Below, piece after piece: positions 1 through 5,660 of a DNA stretch of 6,530 nt. The notes beneath the pieces were generated by a model. It was not told where the DNA came from. It saw only the letters and a program-made list of their open reading frames with translations, and did not search any database. The stretch's first letter is position 1. Each line of letters opens with the position of its first letter. The DNA is from Nitrospinales bacterium (GTDB taxonomy: Bacteria; Nitrospinota_A; UBA7883; JACRGQ01), in the NCBI GenBank assembly GCA_023248615.1, contig JAHFEI010000122.1, positions 1 to 6,530 of the forward strand, written 5' to 3'. The translations under genes were made by a program, and so were the position numbers.

Positions 1-566
1 AAGCGGGTAGCGACCTCTTGGCCCTCTCGTTCTACGCCACGCACGGGCTGGATGTATCGGTCACCCGCTGTTCCAACAACTTTGGGCCTTACCAGTTTCC
101 GGAGAAACTTATCCCGTTGTTTATCACAAACGCCATGGCAGGCCAGCCGTTACCGATATACGGCGACGGGCTATATGTGCGCGACTGGCTGCATGTCGAC
201 GACCATTGCTCCGCCATTGACTTGGTGTTGAGGAAGGGCGGGGCGGGCGAAGTCTACAACATCGGCGGCGAAAAAGACCGCACGAACATGGAGATAACGG
301 ATATCATCCTGTCGAAGCTTGGAAAACCGACCACGCTGAAAAAGTATGTGAAAGACCGGCCCGGCCATGACCGCCGCTACGCGATAGATTCCTCGCGGAT
401 TGAAAAAGAGCTTGGCTGGAGTCCGGCCCATAAATTCGATGATGCGATAGGACGGACTATACAGTGGTATATCGATAATGAAAGCTGGTGGCGCGAGATA
501 AAATCCGGCGAGTACATGGAATACTACGAGAAGCATTACTCACACCGTTTTTCGGGAAAGAGTTGA
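1..566 (+). CDS. rfbB: dTDP-glucose 4,6-dehydratase, C-terminal part (5' end outside window)
   Basis: The enzyme removes water from dTDP-glucose to give dTDP-4-keto-6-deoxyglucose, step two of dTDP-L-rhamnose synthesis in the cytoplasm. It is an NAD-dependent extended short-chain dehydrogenase. The reading frame is open from the left edge. The first full codons read AGSDLLALSFY, and the cut codon before them ends in AA, which fits the lysine of the catalytic YxxxK motif. Downstream are the family hallmarks TRCSNNFGPYQFPEKLIPL, the substrate-loop region YVRDWLHVDDH, EVYNIGG and DRPGHDRRYAID, and a typical tail (SGEYMEYYEKHY). The 187 complete residues are about half of the usual 330-360. A TTG at 18 could be misread as a start but lies inside the conserved domain. 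The stop overlaps the rfbD start, so the two are probably translationally coupled. Family assignment is very secure; the missing N-terminal half cannot be judged. Confidence 0.96.
   Translation, partial: AGSDLLALSFYATHGLDVSVTRCSNNFGPYQFPEKLIPLFITNAMAGQPLPIYGDGLYVRDWLHVDDHCSAIDLVLRKGGAGEVYNIGGEKDRTNMEITDIILSKLGKPTTLKKYVKDRPGHDRRYAIDSSRIEKELGWSPAHKFDDAIGRTIQWYIDNESWWREIKSGEYMEYYEKHYSHRFSGKS
554..562 (+). promoter_or_regulatory. Purine-rich ribosome binding site that supports the rfbD TTG start
   Basis: GGGAAAGAG lies directly before the TTG at 563, within the last codons of rfbB. It is only a partial Shine-Dalgarno match and sits close to the start. Together with the TTGA stop/start overlap it suggests coupling to rfbB translation. 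Confidence 0.4.
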
Positions 567-1414
567 GGATAGCGGTTACCGGCGCATCCGGCGGGCTTGG
601 GGGCAGGGTTGTCGCAATGTGCGCCGCGTATTATCCTTCGTGGGAATGTATCGGGCTGGCGAGAAAAGATGCCGACCTTTTAAACCCGGCAACGGTGGAG
701 CCTGCCATCATATCCTGCCGCCCGGATGTGGTTGTCCATTGTGCCGCCATGACAGCTGTAGATGTGTGCGAAGAAGAGCAATCGCTAGCCATGGCCATCA
801 ATGTTGAGGGAACAAGGGTTGTTGCTTCGGTAGCCAAAAAGGCCGGGGCGAAGTTTGTGTACATTTCCACCGATTATATTTTCGATGGGAAAAAGGAAAC
901 GCCTTACACGGAAGATGACCCGCCCAACCCTCTCAGCGTTTACGGAAAGACGAAGATGCTGGGGGAGGGGATAGCGGCGGAGGTTCTCGGCTCCCTGATT
1001 GTAAGGACCTCGTGGCTTTACGGTTCCGCAGGCAAGAGTTTTGTTTCGACCATACTCCGCCTTGCCTCCACGCAGAAAGAGCTTCGAATCGTGAATGACC
1101 AGGTTGGCGCCCCTACCTGCTCGGCGGATTTGGCACTGGCCATTTTGCGACTTCTGGAAAAGGATGCAAGCGGCATTTATCACGTGACGAATTCCGGCTA
1201 CTGCTCATGGTTTGATTTTGCGCGGGAAATTATTGCGATGTGGAAGATGGATGGCGTAACCGTAATTCCCATTACATCTTTGGAACTGGGGCGGCCTGCG
1301 AAGAGACCGCTGAATTCGCGGCTGGACTGCTCGCGTTACGAGAATGTTACAGGTGAAAGGATGCGCGAGTGGCGGACTGCGCTGGCGGACGTGTTGTGCG
1401 GGGCGGCGGGCTAA
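563..1414 (+). CDS. rfbD: dTDP-4-dehydrorhamnose reductase
   Basis: It reduces dTDP-4-keto-L-rhamnose to dTDP-L-rhamnose with NAD(P)H, the last step of the pathway. With the TTG start the protein is 283 residues, the usual family length. Visible motifs are the Rossmann loop G7-x2-G10-x2-G13 (TGASGGLG), DVVVHCAAMTAVD near 55-67, STDYIFDG at 102-109, the catalytic Y127-x3-K131 in YGKTK, RTSWLYG at 148-154, NDQVGAPT at 178-185, and RPLNSRLD near the C-terminus. The frame stays open upstream to a GTG at 488, but that would add 25 residues that overlap rfbB and precede the beta strand that normally begins the protein (RIAVTGASG). I therefore place the start at TTG 563, which shares three bases with the rfbB stop. 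The TAA stop lies in the loop of a hairpin. Function is secure from the motifs and from the neighbours rfbB and rfbA. Confidence 0.95.
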   Translation: MRIAVTGASGGLGGRVVAMCAAYYPSWECIGLARKDADLLNPATVEPAIISCRPDVVVHCAAMTAVDVCEEEQSLAMAINVEGTRVVASVAKKAGAKFVYISTDYIFDGKKETPYTEDDPPNPLSVYGKTKMLGEGIAAEVLGSLIVRTSWLYGSAGKSFVSTILRLASTQKELRIVNDQVGAPTCSADLALAILRLLEKDASGIYHVTNSGYCSWFDFAREIIAMWKMDGVTVIPITSLELGRPAKRPLNSRLDCSRYENVTGERMREWRTALADVLCGAAG

Positions 1415-1432
1415 CCGCCTTGTTCTTGTATT
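1405..1432 (+). terminator. Possible weak intrinsic terminator after rfbD
   Basis: GGCGG (1405-1409) pairs with CCGCC (1415-1419) around the loop GCTAA, which contains the rfbD stop codon. The T-rich stretch TTGTTCTTGTATT follows at once. The stem is all GC but only five pairs, so termination may be partial. No folding energy was calculated. Confidence 0.4.
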
Positions 1433-1455
1433 CACGCGATTCGGCGGGGTAGAAT
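1426..1455 (+). promoter_or_regulatory. Candidate sigma-70-type promoter for rfbA-manC
   Basis: TAGAAT (1450-1455) matches the -10 consensus at five of six positions. TTGTAT (1426-1431) lies 18 bases upstream but matches the -35 consensus at only three of six. Transcription would start near 1462, leaving a leader of about 33 bases before rfbA. The position in the 80-base gap after a possible terminator makes it plausible; the -35 is weak. Confidence 0.35.
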
Positions 1456-1480
1456 CGTTCCGTCCGATGCTTACAAGATG

Positions 1481-1493
1481 AGGGAGAAAGAGG
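1481..1493 (+). promoter_or_regulatory. Ribosome binding site of rfbA
   Basis: The purine tract AGGGAGAAAGAGG precedes the ATG at 1495. AGGGAG (1481-1486) is eight bases from the start codon, good Shine-Dalgarno spacing; the GAGG at 1490-1493 is too close to be the main site. Confidence 0.65.
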
Positions 1494-1494
1494 A

Positions 1495-2373
1495 ATGAAA
1501 GGAATAATTTTGGCCGGGGGAAGCGGCACAAGGCTTTTTCCCGCCACGCAGGTGGTGAGCAAGCAGCTATTGCCGGTTTACAACAAACCGATGGTCTACT
1601 ACCCGCTTTCTACCCTGATGTTGGCGGGGATACGGGATGTCCTCGTGATATCCACTCCTGCAGACCTGCCGCAGTACAAGGAATTGCTGGGGAACGGCAA
1701 CCAGTTCGGCCTGCGGATACAGTACGCCGAACAGCCGAGACCAGAAGGCCTGGCCCAGGCATTCATTATTGGCGAAGAGTTTCTTGCTTGCGGGCCTGCC
1801 TGCCTGATACTTGGCGATAACATTTTCTACGGCCATGGTTTGGTGGGATCCATTATGCGCGGCAAACGCCAGAAGGACGGCGCTACCGTGTTTGGCTACC
1901 AAGTGCGCGACCCGCAACGGTACGGCGTGGTGGAGTTTAGCCCGGATGGGAAGGCGCTCTCAATCGAGGAAAAACCCGCAAAACCAAAATCGAACTTCGC
2001 CGTAGTGGGACTTTATTTCTACGACAGCAAGATAACCGGCATGGCAAAACGGGTAAAGCCGTCGGCGCGCGGCGAATTGGAAATAACATCTATCCACCAA
2101 ATGTATATGGAGCAGGGCGACCTTAAAGTCGAGCTTTTAGGCCGGGGGATAGCGTGGCTTGATACCGGCACGCACCAATCGCTTTTGCAGGCAAGCAATT
2201 TTATTGAAACCATCGAATCACGGCAGGGGCTTATGGTGGCATGCCTGGAGGAGATAGCCTACAAGGCCGGATACATAGGCGAAGATGCCGTGCTTGAACA
2301 GTCGAAGAGATACCGGAACACCGAGTATGGCCAATACCTCCATAACCTTGTACAGGCGAACCATAAATCCTGA
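1495..2373 (+). CDS. rfbA: Glucose-1-phosphate thymidylyltransferase
   Basis: It joins glucose-1-phosphate and dTTP to give dTDP-glucose and pyrophosphate, the first committed step of dTDP-rhamnose synthesis. The protein has 292 residues, the standard length. It shows the nucleotidyltransferase signature GGSGTRL (8-14) followed by SKQLLPVYNKPMVYYPLS, the nucleotide and sugar contact region PRPEGLAQAF (81-90), the metal-binding LGDNIFYGH (106-114, D108), IEEKP (157-161), GELEITSI (193-200) and AWLDTGT with the second metal ligand D223. The full-length C-terminal helical part, including SRQGLMVACLEEIAY, is that of the short RmlA class found in rhamnose clusters. After GTRL it reads FPAT where many homologues have YPLT, a mild variation. 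The gene has its own good ribosome binding site and possibly its own promoter. It overlaps manC by one base, so the two are probably cotranscribed. Identity is secure. Confidence 0.97.
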   Translation: MKGIILAGGSGTRLFPATQVVSKQLLPVYNKPMVYYPLSTLMLAGIRDVLVISTPADLPQYKELLGNGNQFGLRIQYAEQPRPEGLAQAFIIGEEFLACGPACLILGDNIFYGHGLVGSIMRGKRQKDGATVFGYQVRDPQRYGVVEFSPDGKALSIEEKPAKPKSNFAVVGLYFYDSKITGMAKRVKPSARGELEITSIHQMYMEQGDLKVELLGRGIAWLDTGTHQSLLQASNFIETIESRQGLMVACLEEIAYKAGYIGEDAVLEQSKRYRNTEYGQYLHNLVQANHKS

Positions 2374-3830
2374 TGGCAAAATTAGGCATAACTCCCGTTA
2401 TTCTCTCCGGTGGCTCCGGTACAAGGCTGTGGCCACTCTCCCGCGAGCTATACCCCAAACAGCTTCTTTCTTTTTCCGGTGGGCGTACGCTTCTACAGGA
2501 TACGTTATGCCGCCTAGATGGGTTGGATGCGGAAGGGGATGCGCTCCATGCCCCGATAATTGTTTGTAACGAAGAATCGCGTTTCATGGTTGTTGAGCAA
2601 CTTCAGCAGGTTGGACGGGACGCTCAAAAAATCCTGCTGGAGCCGGAAGGGCGCAATACCGCCCCGGCGCTTACGCTGGCGGCGCTTGCCATTGTCGACA
2701 ATGGCGACAGTATAATGCTCGTTCTCCCATCTGATCAGGTAATACTGGATTCCGAGTCCTTCCATTCCGCCGTGCGAAGGGGTGGCGGGCTGGCGCGGGA
2801 AAATAAGCTGGTTACTTTCGGAATCGTGCCTACGGTAGCCGAAACGCGTTTCGGCTATCTTAAACTCGGGCAGCGGCTTGGCGGCTCGAAAGCTGGCGAA
2901 GCAAAGGCAAGCATGATTTCCTCTTTTGTGGAAAAACCTGATGCCGCCACGGCGCGGGGTTATGTCGAATCCGGGGACTACCTCTGGAATAGCGGTATGT
3001 TCATGATAACGGCCTCTCTCTGGCTGGATGAAATAGGTCGCCTGAGGCCGGACATTCTGGATGCCTGCCGCGCCGCCTACGAAGAAGGGAAATCGGACAA
3101 CTATTTTCGCAGGGTGGATGCGGAAACGTTCAAATCATGCCCGCCGGACTCGATAGATTACGCGGTAATGGAAAAGGCGGCGGAGAAGGTTGCCGTGGTA
3201 CATCTGGATGCCGGATGGTCCGATGTGGGTACATGGCCCGCCATCTGGGACATATTGCCCAAGGATTTGGATGGCAACGCCATCCGGGGGGACGTTTTCA
3301 CGCAGGATACGAGCAACTCCCTTCTCTTCGCGGAACATCACCTGCTCGCCACTCTCGGCGTGAAGGATATTATCGTGATAGAAACGGCAGATGCCGTGTT
3401 GGTGGCGAATAAATCGCATGCGCAGGATGTACGCAAAATAGTGGAATGGCTGAAGGTGGAGAAACGGGGCGAACACCTTACCCACCGCCGGGTGTACCGC
3501 CCGTGGGGAGCGTACGAGGGAATAGACAGCGGCGAGCGTTATCAGGTGAAGCGGATTACCGTACGGCCCGGAGCGGCCCTTTCGCTACAAAAGCACCAGC
3601 ACAGGGCGGAGCATTGGGTAGTGGTAAAGGGAACCGCCAAGGTAACGTGCGGCGATAAGGTATTCACAGTCCAGGAAAACGAGTCAACATACATCCCGCT
3701 GGGCGCAGTCCACCGCTTGGAAAACCCTGGCGTGGAGCTTTTGGAAATAATAGAAGTGCAATCCGGTAGCTATCTCGGAGAGGACGACATCGTAAGGTTG
3801 GAAGACAAGTACAACCGCGACAACGCCTGA
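2373..3830 (+). CDS. manC: Mannose-1-phosphate guanylyltransferase / mannose-6-phosphate isomerase (two-domain)
   Basis: The N-terminal domain makes GDP-mannose from mannose-1-phosphate and GTP. The C-terminal type II cupin domain is that of mannose-6-phosphate isomerase (fructose-6-phosphate to mannose-6-phosphate). The 485 residues match the AlgA/ManC/WbpW family. The pyrophosphorylase signature GGSGTRLWPLSRELYPKQ spans 13-30. Next come LEPEGRNTAPA (89-99), LPSDQVI (118-124), FVEKP (185-189), NSGMFM (206-211), SIDYAVMEK (260-268) and GWSDVGTW (281-288). The cupin begins at YRPWG (375-379) and keeps the metal and substrate residues H408, H410, E413 and H414 in KHQHRAEHW, plus IPLGAVHRLENPG with H447. 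Family members usually read PSDH or PADH where this protein has PSDQ (Q122). The ATG overlaps the rfbA stop as TGATG and no clear Shine-Dalgarno precedes it, suggesting translational coupling. Whether the isomerase half is active cannot be told from sequence. A phosphomannomutase would be needed between the two activities and is not in the window. Confidence 0.95.
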   Translation: MAKLGITPVILSGGSGTRLWPLSRELYPKQLLSFSGGRTLLQDTLCRLDGLDAEGDALHAPIIVCNEESRFMVVEQLQQVGRDAQKILLEPEGRNTAPALTLAALAIVDNGDSIMLVLPSDQVILDSESFHSAVRRGGGLARENKLVTFGIVPTVAETRFGYLKLGQRLGGSKAGEAKASMISSFVEKPDAATARGYVESGDYLWNSGMFMITASLWLDEIGRLRPDILDACRAAYEEGKSDNYFRRVDAETFKSCPPDSIDYAVMEKAAEKVAVVHLDAGWSDVGTWPAIWDILPKDLDGNAIRGDVFTQDTSNSLLFAEHHLLATLGVKDIIVIETADAVLVANKSHAQDVRKIVEWLKVEKRGEHLTHRRVYRPWGAYEGIDSGERYQVKRITVRPGAALSLQKHQHRAEHWVVVKGTAKVTCGDKVFTVQENESTYIPLGAVHRLENPGVELLEIIEVQSGSYLGEDDIVRLEDKYNRDNA

Positions 3831-3840
3831 GCGTTGCCGC
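3817..3840. terminator. Hairpin between convergent manC and lysS, possible bidirectional terminator
   Basis: CAACGC (3821-3826) pairs perfectly with GCGTTG (3831-3836) around the loop CTGA, whose TGA is the manC stop. After one A/C mismatch, GCG (3817-3819) pairs with CGC (3838-3840). On the plus strand T-rich sequence (GTTTTACTATTTT) begins only about 10 bases later. On the minus strand, reading out of lysS, a moderately T-rich stretch begins two bases after the stem. The tails are imperfect, so terminator function is an inference from structure and position. Confidence 0.45.
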
Positions 3841-3856
3841 AGCTATCCGCGTTTTA

Positions 3857-5338
3857 CTATTTTCTCGGCAGGCCTTTTAACTGCGGAAAGAGGATAACTT
3901 CCCGTATCGAATCCTGCCCCGTCAGCAACATGGTCAGCCGGTCTATGCCTATTCCCTCGCCACCGGTGGGGGGCATTCCATATTCCAGCGCGGTTACATA
4001 ATCTTCGTCCATCCACTGCGCTTCCGCATCGCCGCCGTCGCGCAGGTCGGTTTGTTTCTGGAACCTGCGGAACTGGTCTTCCGGGTCGTTCAACTCGGTG
4101 TAGGCGTTGGCTATCTCCTTGCACCCGATGTATAGCTCAAACCGTTCGACAAGGTTGGGATTATCTTCTTTCGTCTTGGCAAGTGGGGATAGTTCCAGCG
4201 GGTAGTCGTAGATGAATGTCGGCTGTACCAGCCTGGATTCCACGGCGACCTCGAAAAGCTTTTCCAGCACCTTTGCGCCCTTATCCGCCTTTTCCGTATG
4301 CACTCCCTGCGACTTTAGCCATACTTTTGCCTTCTCGTGGTCGTTTATTACATCTTTCGGAACGCCACCGATTGTTTCGAGAGATTCGTAGAATGGCAAG
4401 CGCGCCCATTTCCCGCCGACCTCTATGTCGTGTCCCATCCATTTCAGGCTGGTTGTGCCAGCCACTTCCTTCGCCGCCTGCGAAAGCATCTTTTCCGTCA
4501 TGTCCATCAGGTCGTGGTAATCGGCGTAGGCCATGTAAAACTCCAGCATGGTGAACTCCGGGTTGTGCATGATGGAGATGCCCTCATTGCGGAAGCTACG
4601 GTTTATTTCGTATACCCTGTCGTAGCCGCCCACTATAAGCCGCTTCAGGTACAGCTCCGGCGCCACGCGCAGGAATAGCTGCATGTCCAGGGCGTTATGG
4701 TGTGTCACAAAAGGGCGGGCCGTCGCGCCGCCGGGGATAGGTTGCATCATTGGCGTTTCCACTTCCAGGAAATCCATTTTATCCAGGAAGCGGCGGATAA
4801 AACTTATCACCTGCGCCCGCTTCACAAAAATGGCGCGCACTTCATCGTTGGTCATCAGGTCTATGTACCGCTGGCGGTAGCGTGTTTCCACATCTTTCAG
4901 CCCATGCCATTTCTCGGGTAGCGGGTGCAGGGATTTCGTGAGAAGCGGAGCTTTGGCGCAGCGGACTGTGATTTCACCTGTCTTTGTGAAGAACAGTGTC
5001 CCCTCCGCCGCTATAATATCCCCCACATCCAGCTTTTTGGCGTTTTCAAAATCCCCCGTCTCGCCCTGGCGGATGAACAACTGTATTTTCCCGGTGCCAT
5101 CCTGCATGTGGGCAAAAATGGTCTTGCCGTGGCCACGCACCGACATTAGCCTTCCTGCCACCGTTACGGATACAGGGTTGGCTTCCAGCTCCTCTGCCTT
5201 GCTGTCCTTGTATTTGCCCAGGATTTGGCCGATACGGTGGGATGGCTTATAGCGGTTCATGTATGGCGTTGGGCCGTTTGCCCGAAGTTCCGCCAGCCTG
5301 TCCTTGCGTACCTTTACCTGATCGTTCTCTTCCAGCAT
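3857..5338 (-). CDS. lysS: Lysyl-tRNA synthetase, class II
   Basis: It charges tRNA-Lys with lysine in the cytoplasm. The chosen start gives 493 residues, typical of bacterial LysS. Numbered from that start, an N-terminal helix (EENDQVKVRKDRLAELRANG) leads into an OB-fold anticodon-binding domain at about 56-138 (VAGRLMSVRGHGKTIFAHMQD). The class II core follows: motif 1 around FLEVETPMMQ (190-199), GGATARPF (203-210), motif 2 RSFRNEG (247-253) with HNPEFTMLEFY (258-268), SPLAK (384-388), ERFELYIGCKEIANAYTELNDP (399-420), and motif 3 GGEGIGIDRL (459-468). The frame extends 14 codons upstream to ATG 5380, and another ATG lies at 5344. I prefer 5338 because GGAG sits eight bases before it and homologues begin near this point. 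A -10-like box lies only two bases before the 5380 ATG, so that codon would fall at or near the 5' end of the mRNA. The gene converges with manC and diverges from pgi, so it is probably transcribed alone. Confidence 0.96.
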   Translation of the reverse strand: MLEENDQVKVRKDRLAELRANGPTPYMNRYKPSHRIGQILGKYKDSKAEELEANPVSVTVAGRLMSVRGHGKTIFAHMQDGTGKIQLFIRQGETGDFENAKKLDVGDIIAAEGTLFFTKTGEITVRCAKAPLLTKSLHPLPEKWHGLKDVETRYRQRYIDLMTNDEVRAIFVKRAQVISFIRRFLDKMDFLEVETPMMQPIPGGATARPFVTHHNALDMQLFLRVAPELYLKRLIVGGYDRVYEINRSFRNEGISIMHNPEFTMLEFYMAYADYHDLMDMTEKMLSQAAKEVAGTTSLKWMGHDIEVGGKWARLPFYESLETIGGVPKDVINDHEKAKVWLKSQGVHTEKADKGAKVLEKLFEVAVESRLVQPTFIYDYPLELSPLAKTKEDNPNLVERFELYIGCKEIANAYTELNDPEDQFRRFQKQTDLRDGGDAEAQWMDEDYVTALEYGMPPTGGEGIGIDRLTMLLTGQDSIREVILFPQLKGLPRK

Positions 5339-5346
5339 CAACATAT

Positions 5347-5350
5347 CTCC
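5347..5350 (-). promoter_or_regulatory. Ribosome binding site that favours the lysS start at 5338
   Basis: On the minus strand GGAG is followed by eight bases and then the ATG at 5338-5336. The same GGAG is only two bases from the ATG at 5344, too close to serve it. No Shine-Dalgarno precedes the ATG at 5380. Confidence 0.55.
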
Positions 5351-5382
5351 ATGCAAAACCGATAAGTAAGTGTGAGGCATAG

Positions 5383-5409
5383 AGTATAGCCTATTTTCCG
5401 GCGGGGCAA
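5383..5409 (-). promoter_or_regulatory. Candidate promoter of lysS
   Basis: On the minus strand TATACT (5388-5383) matches the -10 consensus at five of six positions. TTGCCC (5409-5404) is a four-of-six -35 match, but the 15-base spacer is short. The predicted transcript would begin near 5376, giving a leader of roughly 38 bases to the 5338 start codon. The position upstream of a divergent housekeeping gene is as expected. Confidence 0.45.
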
Positions 5410-5470
5410 GAGGGGATGAAAGGCGGGTTTATCGTAGCAAAGCGGTTATGCCACGGCAAGTAGCCTGTCA

Positions 5471-5490
5471 GTCCGCCTGCCAGGGCGGGC
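5471..5490. repeat. GC-rich hairpin, possible REP-like intergenic repeat
   Basis: GTCCGCC (5471-5477) pairs with GGCGGGC (5484-5490) through seven pairs, one a T/G wobble, around the loop TGCCAG. No T tract follows in either direction, and it lies between two divergent genes where no terminator is needed. This resembles palindromic units dispersed in many bacterial genomes, but only one copy is in the window, so its repeat nature is a guess. Confidence 0.35.
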
Positions 5491-5594
5491 TTGTTCGCGT
5501 ATTGGCGCCATTTTTATCCAAAAAATATTGAGCCAACTTTTTCCCGGATAGTTCATCTTCAGGTTCTGCAGGGGGTTGGCGCAACACGCCTATA

Positions 5595-5627
5595 TTGTGA
5601 TTCTTATATGGGCAAAGATGGTAAAAT
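5595..5627 (+). promoter_or_regulatory. Weak candidate promoter of pgi
   Basis: TAAAAT (5622-5627) matches the -10 consensus at five of six positions. The nearest -35-like hexamer is TTGTGA (5595-5600), but the 21-base spacer is longer than normal. Transcription would begin near 5634, giving a leader of about 27 bases that includes the ribosome binding site. Only the -10 is reasonably convincing. Confidence 0.3.
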
Positions 5628-5647
5628 GCGCGGGTAGTGTAAAAATC

Positions 5648-5655
5648 AAGGAGGT
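5648..5655 (+). promoter_or_regulatory. Strong Shine-Dalgarno sequence of pgi
   Basis: AAGGAGGT is the full consensus anti-16S complement and stands five bases before the ATG at 5661. It fixes the pgi start and predicts efficient translation. It is the strongest ribosome binding site in the window. Confidence 0.85.
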
Positions 5656-5660
5656 AGATT

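Larger units (their letters stand above)
5339..5660. other. Divergent intergenic region between lysS and pgi
   Basis: These 322 bases lie between the proposed lysS start and the pgi start. They hold the lysS leader and candidate promoter on the left, a GC-rich hairpin near 5471-5490, and an AT-richer stretch from about 5509 with the candidate pgi promoter and ribosome binding site. I see no convincing gene, tRNA or riboswitch. A 70-codon minus-strand frame (5468-5680) resembles no family I know and runs through the pgi ribosome binding site, so it is not called. GGCGCC at 5504-5509 followed by ATTTTTAT has too short a stem for a terminator. Confidence 0.6.

Noticed and set aside
488..562. An N-terminal extension of rfbD from GTG 488
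   Set aside because: The 25 residues overlap rfbB, have no family counterpart, and the Rossmann strand begins right after TTG 563.
18..566. A complete short gene starting at TTG 18
   Set aside because: The frame is open to the left edge and the residues before TTG continue the conserved rfbB core, so this is a window-truncated gene.
4216..5252. Several plus-strand frames opposite lysS
   Set aside because: They are antisense shadows of a highly conserved lysyl-tRNA synthetase and show no recognisable domains or ribosome binding sites.
5502..5529. TTGGCG with AATATT 16 bases downstream as a second pgi promoter
   Set aside because: The -10 match is poor and the leader would be over 120 bases; nothing else supports it.
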